A stretch of 11,375 nt of DNA from Clostridia bacterium. Lineage in GTDB: Bacteria > Bacillota > Clostridia > Oscillospirales > Acutalibacteraceae. This document shows, piece after piece, positions 1 to 6,563 of the stretch. Every line of letters starts with the position of its first letter. Position 1 is the first letter of the stretch. The stretch covers positions 1 to 11,375 of the forward strand of contig CAAGRQ010000128.1 in the NCBI GenBank assembly GCA_900772705.1, read 5' to 3'. The notes beneath the pieces are model-generated. The model was not told where the DNA came from and ran no database searches. It saw nothing but the letters and a program-made list of their open reading frames with translations. A program made the position numbers and the translations under genes.

Positions 1-74
1 AATGCGTCGGCTAACCGTCTACTTGTAACGACAACTTCTTTCCCTTGAACAACAAAAACAGTCGGCTTTGACAT
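1..74 (-). CDS. Partial gene start, possible Rha-family phage regulator
   Basis: An open frame starts at an ATG (complement of 72-74) and runs off the left edge, giving 24 residues: MSKPTVFVVQGKEVVVTSRR, then LADA. A stop codon lies directly upstream in the same frame, so this ATG is the earliest possible one. The pattern of a short hydrophobic strand, a turn, then VVTSRRLADA resembles the N-terminus of Rha-type phage regulatory/antirepressor proteins, which often read 'VVVTSR.vAe.fgk'; this is recalled family knowledge on a very short stretch. A TATAAT sits 16 bases upstream of the ATG on the minus strand, but no clear Shine-Dalgarno sequence is visible, which weakens the call. It lies downstream of the Dabb gene on the same strand. 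It could be the edge of a prophage, a stray gene, or a chance frame. Confidence 0.33.
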   Translation of the reverse strand, partial: MSKPTVFVVQGKEVVVTSRRLADA

Positions 75-119
75 TTAGCGACTGCTTTTGATTATATAGG
101 TGATTAAGTTTGCTCGATA

Positions 120-410
120 TTAAAGTTTGAAATCTATTGCAACGGAACTTTCTGCTACCGAATGCATATGTTTTTTTACCACAGAACAGTGGTATTCATC
201 CTTTTGGTATTCCTCAAGCGCTTTCTCGTCGTCGAGCAGAACCTGAAGAATTATGTCGTATGAACGAGGCGAGTGCAAAAAATCAACGCCTACTTCTATT
301 TCTCTGAGCAATTCTACATTTCCCTCCATGGAACGCAATATTTGAGCCGCTTTATTGCATTCTTCGGGTGAGTTGTCTTTTAACTTAAAGCATACTGTGT
401 GTTTAATCAT
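120..410 (-). CDS. Dabb (stress-responsive alpha/beta barrel) domain protein
   Basis: This 96-residue protein has the length and pattern of a single stand-alone Dabb domain. It opens with MIKHTVCFKLKD (first beta strand), has a central helix, a GVDFLHSPRSYDIILQ strand region, and then the conserved ending with Y(Q)..E.H..V..H, seen here as EEYQKDEYHCSVVKKHMHSV. Dabb proteins are dimeric ferredoxin-like alpha/beta barrels. Some family members act in polyketide cyclisation or in plant stress responses, but most bacterial ones have no assigned substrate, and none can be assigned here. The start is supported by GGAGG placed 7 bases before the ATG. The gene lies just downstream of rny on the same strand, but a hairpin terminator lies between them, so it may be transcribed partly by read-through. 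Confidence 0.8.
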   Translation of the reverse strand: MIKHTVCFKLKDNSPEECNKAAQILRSMEGNVELLREIEVGVDFLHSPRSYDIILQVLLDDEKALEEYQKDEYHCSVVKKHMHSVAESSVAIDFKL

Positions 411-431
411 AATTTATCCTCCAAATTCTGT

Positions 432-477
432 TTGAAAAATAAAGAGGAAGTTCGGTCTGTCCCGAGCCTTCCTCTAT
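432..477 (-). terminator. Rho-independent terminator after rny
   Basis: Starting three bases after the rny stop codon, an 8-bp perfect stem AGAGGAAG (443-450) pairs with CTTCCTCT (468-475). The 17-base loop contains further CGG/CCG pairing. On the minus strand the stem is followed by a T-rich run (TTTATTTTTC). It should end rny transcription before the Dabb gene, although the T-run is interrupted and may allow read-through. Confidence 0.65.
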
Positions 478-2031
478 TTATTTTGCAATGTCGGAATGTC
501 TGCTCTCACGGATTATGTTAACCTTAATCTGTCCCGGATATTCCATTTCCTCTTCAATCTTCTTTGCGATTTCGTGAGCAATGTACGGCATCTTCTGGTC
601 TGAGATAATCTCAGGTTTTACCATAACTCTTACCTCACGGCCTGCCTGAATGGCATAAGCCTTTTCAACGCCGTTAAAGCTCGTTGAGATTTCCTCAAGC
701 TGCTGCAAACGCTTGATGTAATTTTCGATGTTCTCTCTTCTTGCACCCGGTCTTGCCGCACTTACTGCGTCGGCAGCCTGAACAAGACAGGCAACTATCG
801 TCTTGCATTCCACATCGCCGTGGTGAGCCTGAATGGCGTGTACCACAGCCTCGCTCTCTTTGTACTTTCTTGCGTACTCAACACCGAGAGCGACATGGCT
901 TCCCTCCATCTCGTGGTCGAGAGCCTTTCCTATATCGTGGAGCAGTCCCGCTCTTCTTGCGAGTCTCTCGTCGGCACCGAGTTCGGCAGCCATAAGACCT
1001 GCGATATAAGATACTTCAAGTGAATGCTTTAATACGCTTTGTCCGTATGAGGTACGAAATTTAAGTTTACCGAGGAGCTTAACGAGTTCCGGATGAACAG
1101 AACCGCAGTTTGCACTGATAACGGCTTTTTCGCCCTCGGATTTTATGGTTTGCTCAATCTCTCTGCGTGACTTATCATACATTTCCTCGATTCTGGTCGG
1201 GTGAATTCTGCCGTCCTGAATGAGTCTTTCAAGAGTGAGTCTTGCGATTTCTCTTCTTACAGGGTCGAACGAACTGATTGTGATAGCCTCCGGCGTATCG
1301 TCGATGATAAGTTCAACGCCCGTGATTTTTTCGATAGAGCGAATGTTTCTGCCCTCACGGCCTATGATTCTGCCCTTGATTTCGTCGGACGGGAGCGAAA
1401 CTACGGATACGGTAGTCTCTGCCGTGTGGTCTGCCGCACAGCGCTGAATCGCCGTGCCGATGATCTCCCTTGCGATTACGTCGCTCTGGTCCTTAATCAT
1501 CTGCTCGTGTTCGAGAATTCTCTTGCTCTTTTCCACATCAAGTTCGCTTTCGAGTGAACTTAAAAGCTGAGCTTTTGCATCCTCTTGTGATAAGCCCGAA
1601 ATTCTTTCAAGCATATCAAACTGACTTTTCTTGATGCCATCGATTTCAAGTAATTTATCGTCAGCCTGCTTAATTTTATCGGCAAGGCTTTCGTTTTTCT
1701 TTTCCAATGTGTCGGCTCTCTTGTCGAGATATTCCTCACGCTGGTTAAGTCGCTTTTCCTGTTTTTGTACTTCGTTTCTTCTCTCACGAATGTCACGGTC
1801 GGCATCGGAACGAAGTTTGTGTATTTCATCTTTGGTCTCAATAAGCTGAGTTTTTTTGTTTTTCTCGGCTTCGTTGAGTGCGTCGGTTAAAATTTTGTTT
1901 GCCTCATCCTTGGCGTTGAGAATTTTGCCCTCATCGTCTTTGGTCTTTTTGGTCATGCCGATAAAGAATCCCAAAACGCCGAATACCAAGGCACAAACGA
2001 CTGCAATGATAACAGCCACGATTACTTTCAT
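478..2031 (-). CDS. rny: Ribonuclease Y
   Basis: RNase Y is the membrane-bound endoribonuclease that starts bulk mRNA decay and processes riboswitch and operon transcripts in many Firmicutes. The 517-residue product is the usual family length and shows the full order of parts: an N-terminal membrane anchor (residues about 4-26, with no signal cleavage site), a long charged coiled coil (about 30-200), a KH RNA-binding domain with GRIIGREGRNI at about 220-230, and an HD phosphohydrolase domain. The HD domain has H336, the LLHDIGK motif (H365, D366), the AHHGD motif at about 402-406, and QAADAVSAARPGAR at about 418-431. The start is supported by GGAGGTG upstream of the ATG. It is divergent from thrS and has its own promoter with a long 5' leader of roughly 120-130 bases. 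No disruption is visible. Confidence 0.97.
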   Translation of the reverse strand: MKVIVAVIIAVVCALVFGVLGFFIGMTKKTKDDEGKILNAKDEANKILTDALNEAEKNKKTQLIETKDEIHKLRSDADRDIRERRNEVQKQEKRLNQREEYLDKRADTLEKKNESLADKIKQADDKLLEIDGIKKSQFDMLERISGLSQEDAKAQLLSSLESELDVEKSKRILEHEQMIKDQSDVIAREIIGTAIQRCAADHTAETTVSVVSLPSDEIKGRIIGREGRNIRSIEKITGVELIIDDTPEAITISSFDPVRREIARLTLERLIQDGRIHPTRIEEMYDKSRREIEQTIKSEGEKAVISANCGSVHPELVKLLGKLKFRTSYGQSVLKHSLEVSYIAGLMAAELGADERLARRAGLLHDIGKALDHEMEGSHVALGVEYARKYKESEAVVHAIQAHHGDVECKTIVACLVQAADAVSAARPGARRENIENYIKRLQQLEEISTSFNGVEKAYAIQAGREVRVMVKPEIISDQKMPYIAHEIAKKIEEEMEYPGQIKVNIIRESRHSDIAK

Positions 2032-2164
2032 ATCAATAGCACCTCCTTCTGTTTTAATTTTTCTACATAATCTTTAATTTCAATTTCATCAGAAAAGGTA
2101 CAGTTTTATGCAATTTAATGCATTATGCCGTCTACAATATATAAACGGTATAAATACAAATACT

Positions 2165-2194
2165 ATGATATACCAATATATTGTATTTGTCAAG
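2165..2194 (-). promoter_or_regulatory. Sigma-A type promoter for rny
   Basis: On the minus strand, TTGACA (complement of 2189-2194) is followed after 18 bases by TATCAT (complement of 2165-2170). The -35 is a perfect consensus. An inverted repeat ACAAATAC (2156-2163) / GTATTTGT (2183-2190) brackets the promoter. The predicted transcript would have a leader of about 125 bases before the rny start; nothing structured was recognised in it. Confidence 0.55.
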
Positions 2195-2242
2195 GAATTA
2201 TTTGAGCACAACTTGTGTAAAAATTGAATAAAAATTTTTCAC

Positions 2243-2271
2243 TTGACAAAGTAAAATCATAGTGCTATCAT
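2243..2271 (+). promoter_or_regulatory. Sigma-A type promoter for the thrS T-box transcript
   Basis: TTGACA (2243-2248), 17-base spacer, TATCAT (2266-2271). Perfect -35 and ideal spacing, placed about 20 bases before the first T-box helix. Confidence 0.75.
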
Positions 2272-2290
2272 TTGAGTTGAAACAGAAATC

Positions 2291-2506
2291 TTTGACGGGG
2301 ATATGACAATATCAAGGTAGGCTGCAGAGAGCATTCGGTCGGTGAAAGAATGCGCCGAGAGGTTATTGCTACCGCCCCCGAGTGCCTTTAATACAGGTCG
2401 GTTTGCTGCCGTTAACGAGCATTGAGTGGCGATATTTTTTATCGCAATTCAGGTGGAACCGTGGATTTTATTCACCCTGATTTTTTCAGGGTGATTTTTA
2501 TTTTTT
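2291..2506 (+). ncRNA. T-box riboswitch, threonine specific, upstream of thrS
   Basis: T-box leaders bind uncharged tRNA and turn on the downstream synthetase gene. The base of Stem I pairs CGGGG (2296-2300) with CCCCG (2376-2380). The upper Stem I pairs GCATTC (2331-2336) with GAATGC (2348-2353). The 3' side of the specifier loop contains ACC at 2371-2373, a threonine codon matching tRNA-Thr with anticodon GGU. Stem III pairs GCGATA (2429-2434) with TATCGC (2440-2445). The conserved T-box sequence CAGGTGGAACCGTGG lies at 2450-2464. Its TGGA bulge would pair with a tRNA 3' end UCCA, consistent with a U discriminator as in bacterial tRNA-Thr. The antiterminator can form as TCAGG (2449-2453) with CCTGA (2476-2480) plus GTGGA (2461-2465) with TTCAC (2471-2475), and it excludes the terminator. 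The specifier assignment is inferred from position and the downstream gene. Confidence 0.94.
2472..2506 (+). terminator. Regulated terminator of the thrS T-box
   Basis: A perfect 9-bp stem TCACCCTGA (2472-2480) / TCAGGGTGA (2486-2494), with a five-T loop, is followed by TTTTTATTTTTT. Its 5' arm is shared with the antiterminator, so the two structures are mutually exclusive. It ends 14 bases before the thrS start codon, with the AGGAGG ribosome binding site directly after the T-run. Confidence 0.92.
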
Positions 2507-2520
2507 AGGAGGAAAGAGTT

Positions 2521-4458
2521 ATGAAAATTACACTCAAAGACGGCTCGGTTTTGGAATATAACGAAGCAAAATCCGCCGCCGACATTGCAAAAGACATTTC
2601 GATGGGACTTTACAGAAATGCAACCTGCTGTAAAATCAACGGCGAGGTTAAGGATTTAAGAACCGTTATCGATACAGATTGTTCGCTTGAAGTGCTTACC
2701 TTTGATGATGAGGACGGCAGAAAAGCATTTAACCATACCGCTTCTCACATTATGGCTCAGGCGGTTAAACGCCTTTATCCCGACGCAAAACTCACTATCG
2801 GCCCCGCTATTGACAACGGATTTTATTATGATTTTGATGTTGAAAAATCTTTTTCGCCCGATGACTTGCTTAAGATTGAAGCAGAGATGAAGAAGATTGT
2901 TAAAGAAAATCCGGAAATTACAAGATTTGAACTTCCTGTTGATGAAGCAATTAAACTTATGCAGGAGAAAAACGAACCTTATAAGGTTGAACTTATCGAG
3001 GAACACGCCGCAAAGGGTGAGCACATCAGCTTTTATAAGCAGGGCGAGTTTACGGAACTTTGCGCAGGACCTCACCTTATGGATATGAAAGTCGTTAAAG
3101 CGTTTAAGTTAACTCAGTGCACGGGCGCATATTGGAGAGGCGACGAGAAAAACAAAATGCTTTGCCGTGTTTACGGTGTTGCATTCCCCAAGGCTTCGAT
3201 GCTCGAGGAGCACCTTGCCGCTCTTGAGGAGGCAAAAAAGCGTGACCATAATAAACTCGGCAGAGAACTTGAACTTTTCACAACGGTAGATTATATCGGT
3301 CAGGGACTTCCTATTCTTCTTCCTAAGGGAACAAAGATTATCCAGACTCTTCAGCGTTGGGTTGAGGACGAGGAGGAAAAGAGAGGCTGGTTGCTTACAA
3401 AAACTCCTCTTATGGCAAAATCCGATTTGTATAAGATTTCGGGACACTGGGACCATTATAAAGAGGGAATGTTCGTTCTCGGTGATGAGGAAAAGGACAA
3501 GGAAGTATTTGCACTTCGTCCTATGACCTGTCCGTTCCAGTATCAGGCTTACCTCAACAGAGCAAGGTCATACCGTGATTTGCCGCTCAGATATGATGAG
3601 ACTTCCACTCTGTTCAGAAACGAGGCATCGGGCGAGATGCACGGTCTTATCCGTGTTCGTCAGTTCACTATTTCCGAGGGACATCTTATGTGTACTCCGG
3701 AACAACTTGAGGACGAGTTCAGAAGTTGTCTTGAACTTACAAATTATATGATGGACGTTCTTGGTCTTAAAGAGGACTTGACCTACCGTTTCTCTAAGTG
3801 GGACCCTAACGACAGAGATAAGTACATCGGCACCGAGGAGCAGTGGGACGAGGCTCAGGGTGTCATGAAGAACATTCTTGACGACCTCGGTATTGATTAC
3901 AAAATCGGTATCGGCGAAGCTGCTTTCTACGGACCTAAACTTGATATTCAAATTAAAAATGTATTCGGCAAGGAGGACACTCTCGTTACTATCCAGGTTG
4001 ACCAAATGCTCGCCGAAAAGTTCGGTATGGAGTATGTTGACAGGGACGGCACAAAGAAGAATCCTTATATCATTCACAGAACTTCAATCGGCTGCTATGA
4101 GCGTACCCTTGCTCTTCTTATCGAAAAGTATGCAGGCGCATTCCCGACATGGCTCGCTCCCGTTCAGGTTAAGTTCCTTCCGATTGCGGACAGACATCAG
4201 GATTATGCCCGTGAGATGATGGCTAAACTTCAGGCAGTGGGCGTTCGCTGTGAACTTGATGACAGAAGCGAAAAGACCGGCTTTAAGATTCGTGCCGCTC
4301 AAATGGAAAAAGTGCCTTATATGATTATCGTAGGCGATAAGGATGTTGAGGCAGGTACAATTTCCGTTCGTTCCAGAAAAAACGGCGACGAGGGCGCAAC
4401 AACCATTGATGAGTTTGTTGACAAAATTCGTGAGGAAATTGATTCTAAAGCAAGATAA
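2521..4458 (+). CDS. thrS: Threonyl-tRNA synthetase
   Basis: The enzyme charges tRNA-Thr with threonine using ATP. The 645-residue product has the standard order: TGS domain (about 1-61), second N-terminal editing domain with H72/H76 (HTASH) and C181/H185 (CAGPH), class II catalytic core (about 245-540), and anticodon-binding domain (about 545-640). The catalytic zinc ligands appear as C337 (RPMTCP), H388 (SEGH) and H519 (IIHR), so both editing and charging look intact. The core is of a divergent type: the sequence after the first zinc ligand is CPFQYQ instead of the usual CPGH, the motif 2 area reads YDETSTLFRNEASGEMHG, and IQVDQM replaces the common IQLDF. The start follows AGGAGG with 9-base spacing, directly after the T-box terminator. 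It is monocistronic and controlled by the T-box. Confidence 0.97.
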   Translation: MKITLKDGSVLEYNEAKSAADIAKDISMGLYRNATCCKINGEVKDLRTVIDTDCSLEVLTFDDEDGRKAFNHTASHIMAQAVKRLYPDAKLTIGPAIDNGFYYDFDVEKSFSPDDLLKIEAEMKKIVKENPEITRFELPVDEAIKLMQEKNEPYKVELIEEHAAKGEHISFYKQGEFTELCAGPHLMDMKVVKAFKLTQCTGAYWRGDEKNKMLCRVYGVAFPKASMLEEHLAALEEAKKRDHNKLGRELELFTTVDYIGQGLPILLPKGTKIIQTLQRWVEDEEEKRGWLLTKTPLMAKSDLYKISGHWDHYKEGMFVLGDEEKDKEVFALRPMTCPFQYQAYLNRARSYRDLPLRYDETSTLFRNEASGEMHGLIRVRQFTISEGHLMCTPEQLEDEFRSCLELTNYMMDVLGLKEDLTYRFSKWDPNDRDKYIGTEEQWDEAQGVMKNILDDLGIDYKIGIGEAAFYGPKLDIQIKNVFGKEDTLVTIQVDQMLAEKFGMEYVDRDGTKKNPYIIHRTSIGCYERTLALLIEKYAGAFPTWLAPVQVKFLPIADRHQDYAREMMAKLQAVGVRCELDDRSEKTGFKIRAAQMEKVPYMIIVGDKDVEAGTISVRSRKNGDEGATTIDEFVDKIREEIDSKAR

Positions 4459-4469
4459 TTGAATTAATA

Positions 4470-4513
4470 AAAAAACGACTGCCGTAAAGTGTATTGCTTT
4501 ACGGCAGTCATTT
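4470..4513 (-). terminator. Strong hairpin terminator between convergent thrS and larC
   Basis: A perfect 13-bp stem GACTGCCGTAAAG (4477-4489) / CTTTACGGCAGTC (4497-4509) has a 7-base loop. The run of six A before the stem becomes a T-run on the minus strand, so it is strongest for larBC transcripts. The plus-strand side (ATTTGTATG) is only weakly T-rich, but the hairpin probably also helps end thrS. Confidence 0.88.
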
Positions 4514-4526
4514 GTATGTAAAGGCG

Positions 4527-5657
4527 TTAATCTTTACACATTTCTTGCTTGGCTTCAAATATTGATATTCCTTTTTCGTCGGCTATTTTTGCCAAATCCT
4601 CAAATTCTGTTTTTGCTTTTTTTGCTCCGTAGCCTTCGCTGCGTTTTATTTTAACGGACTCGGTTTCGATGATCTCTCTTGTCAGCCTTGCTCTCTCGCA
4701 TTTTACCGCCCTTATACCGAGCGTTGTTGTGTGCTTGAACATCTGCTCTGTAAAGAAGTCTTTTTTATCGGCTTTGCATATAACGGTCAGCATATAAGCA
4801 GGCCTGCTTTTTTTCATGTATATTGCAGTGGTGTACGCATCGTTTGCACCTAAGGACAGCATTTTGTTGAGTGCGTATCCTATTTCTTCCCCGGTCATAT
4901 CGTCCACCTGGGTGCGAAGTTCGTATACTTCTTCGTTTTTATCGTTCGATATAAAAACTCTTACGCAGTTCGGTCTTTCAAAATTTTTAGTACCCATTCC
5001 GTAGCCTACCGCCTCAAATGCCATATCGCACTGTTCGCCGATTTCGTCTGCAAAATATTTTATCAGCGCCGCACCTGTCGGGGTTGTAAGTTCGGACTCT
5101 GTATCTCCTCTGCGTGTCTTGATTCCTTTCAGTATTTCTGCGGTGGCGGGAGCGGGCACGCTCAATATGCCGTGCGCACATTTCACCTCGCCGTAGCCTG
5201 TGGTAACAGGGGAGACGATTATTTTGTCTGCGCCTATCAGTTCAAACAGATAACAGCAGGACACCGTATCGGCTATTGCGTCCTTTGCGCCGACTTCGTG
5301 CAGGTGTATGTCGCATACAGGCATACCGTGCACCTTGCTCTCTGCATCGGCAATGATTTTGTATACCGCCTTTGCGTTTTCTTTTACATTGTCGCTTATG
5401 TTAAGGCTGTCTATTATGCCGTATATTTCGTCGAGTGAGTTGTGGCTGTGGTGTTCCTCTTCGATTTGAACATTGAACTTTGTTCCGCAGATTCCGCATT
5501 TGCTCTCACTTTTACAACTTATGTCTATGTGACTAAACAAACTGTTTAGTTTATTTACCGTTTCGTTTCTTTTGTCGCTGTCGAGAGTGTCCAGCAGTGC
5601 GCCGCAAAGCATATCGCCGGCAACTCCCATATTGCATTCTATGTATATCTTTTTCAT
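4527..5657 (-). CDS. larC: LarC, nickel insertase for the nickel-pincer cofactor
   Basis: LarC inserts nickel (CTP-dependent in the characterised Lactobacillus enzyme) into the pyridinium bisthiocarboxylate mononucleotide to complete the nickel-pincer cofactor of lactate racemase and related LarA-type enzymes. The 376-residue protein shows the family opening IYIECNMGVAGDMLCGALLD, a His-rich stretch EEEHHSH (about 67-72), HLHEVGAKDAIADTV (about 118-132), TPTGAAL (192-198), VDDMTGEEIGYAL (251-263), MKKSRPAYML (281-290), and a C-terminal HTTTLGIR...GYGAKKAKTEFEDLAKIA block. In Lactobacillus plantarum larC is read through a programmed frameshift as larC1/larC2; here both halves are in one continuous frame. 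The start follows AGGAG with 6-base spacing, inside the end of larB, three bases after the larB stop, so the two are translationally close. larA and larE are not in this window. Confidence 0.93.
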   Translation of the reverse strand: MKKIYIECNMGVAGDMLCGALLDTLDSDKRNETVNKLNSLFSHIDISCKSESKCGICGTKFNVQIEEEHHSHNSLDEIYGIIDSLNISDNVKENAKAVYKIIADAESKVHGMPVCDIHLHEVGAKDAIADTVSCCYLFELIGADKIIVSPVTTGYGEVKCAHGILSVPAPATAEILKGIKTRRGDTESELTTPTGAALIKYFADEIGEQCDMAFEAVGYGMGTKNFERPNCVRVFISNDKNEEVYELRTQVDDMTGEEIGYALNKMLSLGANDAYTTAIYMKKSRPAYMLTVICKADKKDFFTEQMFKHTTTLGIRAVKCERARLTREIIETESVKIKRSEGYGAKKAKTEFEDLAKIADEKGISIFEAKQEMCKD

Positions 5658-5660
5658 ATC

Positions 5661-6401
5661 TTACTCCTGATGATTTATCATACTTGCTATGTAAGCAGCA
5701 GAAAAGCCGTTGTCTATATTTACCGTGCTGACATTGCTTGCACAACTGTTGAGCATTGACAGTAATGCACCGACGCCGCCGAATGATGCACCGTAGCCCA
5801 CCGAGGTCGGAACCGCTATGACGGGGCAGGGAGCAAGACCGCCGATTACACTCGCAAGCGCACCCTCCATACCGGCAACCGCTATGACCGCCTTTGCGTT
5901 TTCAAATTTTTCCGCCTTGTCGAGCAGTCTGTGAATTCCTGCGACTCCCACATCGCTTATCAGTTCTGTGTCATTGCCGAGTGCTTTTGCCGTGTAGTAT
6001 GCTTCCTTTGCACAGTATAAATCGCTCGTGCCTGCACAGCATACGATGATTTTTCCTTTTCCGTTCGTCTCGGGCATTTCGCCGGCTACGGCAAGCCGTG
6101 ATTCCCCGTCATAAAATAACTCGAATTTTTGCGAAAGATAATCAGCCTTGTCTTTGTCAATTCTCGTTACGATGACCGTTTTTTCACCGCTGTCAAAAAG
6201 GGCGGTGATTATTTTTTCTGTCTGCTCTCGGGTTTTTCCCTCGCCGTAAATAACTTCGCACGCACCGTGCCGTAATCTTCTTGAGGTGTCTACCGTTGCA
6301 AATTCCAAATCCCTGTAAGTGAGAAGTTCGCTCGCTTTATCGGCTGAAACAGCACCGCTTTCGACTTCTTTTAATATACGTAATATATCTTCTTTTTTCA
6401 T
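5661..6401 (-). CDS. larB: LarB, nicotinate dinucleotide carboxylase/hydrolase of the nickel-pincer pathway
   Basis: LarB carboxylates the pyridine ring of nicotinic acid adenine dinucleotide and hydrolyses the phosphoanhydride, the first step of nickel-pincer cofactor synthesis. The 246 residues comprise an N-terminal helical region with FATVDTSRRLRHGACEVIYGEGKT (about 34-57), then a PurE-like domain with CAGTSDL (122-128), SDVGVAGIHR (149-158), AVAGMEGALASVIGGL (174-189), PTSVGYGASFGGVGALLSML (198-217) and the NSCA segment whose C220 corresponds to the nucleophilic cysteine of the family. AGGTGA upstream of the ATG supports the start. It is the first gene of a two-gene larB-larC operon, with a three-base gap. 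The pathway depends on NaAD, so there is a loose metabolic tie to the NAD-synthesis gene nadB at the right end, though there is no operon link. Confidence 0.94.
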   Translation of the reverse strand: MKKEDILRILKEVESGAVSADKASELLTYRDLEFATVDTSRRLRHGACEVIYGEGKTREQTEKIITALFDSGEKTVIVTRIDKDKADYLSQKFELFYDGESRLAVAGEMPETNGKGKIIVCCAGTSDLYCAKEAYYTAKALGNDTELISDVGVAGIHRLLDKAEKFENAKAVIAVAGMEGALASVIGGLAPCPVIAVPTSVGYGASFGGVGALLSMLNSCASNVSTVNIDNGFSAAYIASMINHQE

Positions 6402-6416
6402 TATATCACCTGTTTA

Positions 6417-6445
6417 ATTATCCTTTATATTCTTCTCCGTGTCAA
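6417..6445 (-). promoter_or_regulatory. Candidate promoter for larBC
   Basis: On the minus strand, TTGACA (complement of 6440-6445), 17-base spacer, GATAAT (complement of 6417-6422). The spacing is ideal, but the -10 ends only 15 bases from the larB ATG, which would give a very short leader that just includes the ribosome binding site. That makes this the best candidate rather than a certain promoter. Confidence 0.42.
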
Positions 6446-6446
6446 G

Positions 6447-6469
6447 TTTTTTGAAATTTTTTCAAAAAA
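6447..6469. repeat. A/T-rich inverted repeat between divergent larB and metY promoters
   Basis: TTTTTTGAAA (6447-6456) and TTTCAAAAAA (6460-6469) form a perfect 10-bp inverted repeat with a three-T centre. It lies just upstream of both the larB -35 and the metY -35. It could be a regulator site, an UP-like A/T tract, or composition alone. Confidence 0.45.
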
Positions 6470-6478
6470 ATATACAAA

Positions 6479-6497
6479 ACCTATTGACATACTAGGT
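6479..6497. promoter_or_regulatory. Candidate operator overlapping the metY -35
   Basis: ACCTA (6479-6483) and TAGGT (6493-6497) form an inverted repeat with a 9-base centre that covers the -35 hexamer; a further ATAGG follows at 6501-6505. Binding here would block RNA polymerase. The spacing and the TAGG element are the kind seen for Rrf2-family sulfur regulators such as CymR, but the assignment is inference and no such regulator is present in the window. Confidence 0.45.
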
Positions 6498-6512
6498 GTT
6501 ATAGGCTATAAT
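6484..6512 (+). promoter_or_regulatory. Perfect-consensus promoter for the metY leader transcript
   Basis: TTGACA (6484-6489), exactly 17 bases, TATAAT (6507-6512). Both hexamers match the sigma-A consensus at every position. A promoter this strong for a biosynthetic gene usually needs repression, which fits the inverted repeat overlapping the -35. Confidence 0.88.
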
Positions 6513-6524
6513 GCAAACATAGCA

Positions 6525-6549
6525 AATGCCTACCAAACTCATAGGCATT
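6525..6549 (+). promoter_or_regulatory. 5' mRNA hairpin ahead of the metY leader peptide
   Basis: AATGCCTA (6525-6532) and TAGGCATT (6542-6549) pair perfectly over 8 bp with a 9-base loop. The hairpin would start within about 6 bases of the predicted transcript 5' end and stop directly before the AGGAGG of the leader frame. No T-run follows, so it is not a terminator. It may stabilise the 5' end or control access to the ribosome binding site. Confidence 0.6.
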
Positions 6550-6563
6550 AGGAGGATTATTAA

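Noticed and set aside
1201..1557. 118-residue plus-strand open frame within rny
   Set aside because: It is antisense to the conserved KH region of RNase Y, and the rny frame fully accounts for the sequence.
3568..4077. 169-residue minus-strand open frame within thrS
   Set aside because: It is a mirror of the conserved thrS reading frame, with no ribosome binding site and no recognisable motif.
4527..5657. Programmed frameshift in larC as in Lactobacillus
   Set aside because: Both the LarC1-like and LarC2-like halves are in one uninterrupted frame, so no frameshift is needed.
6525..6549. Hairpin before the metY leader as a transcription terminator
   Set aside because: It is followed by AGGAGGATTATTAA rather than a T-run and sits too close to the transcript 5' end.
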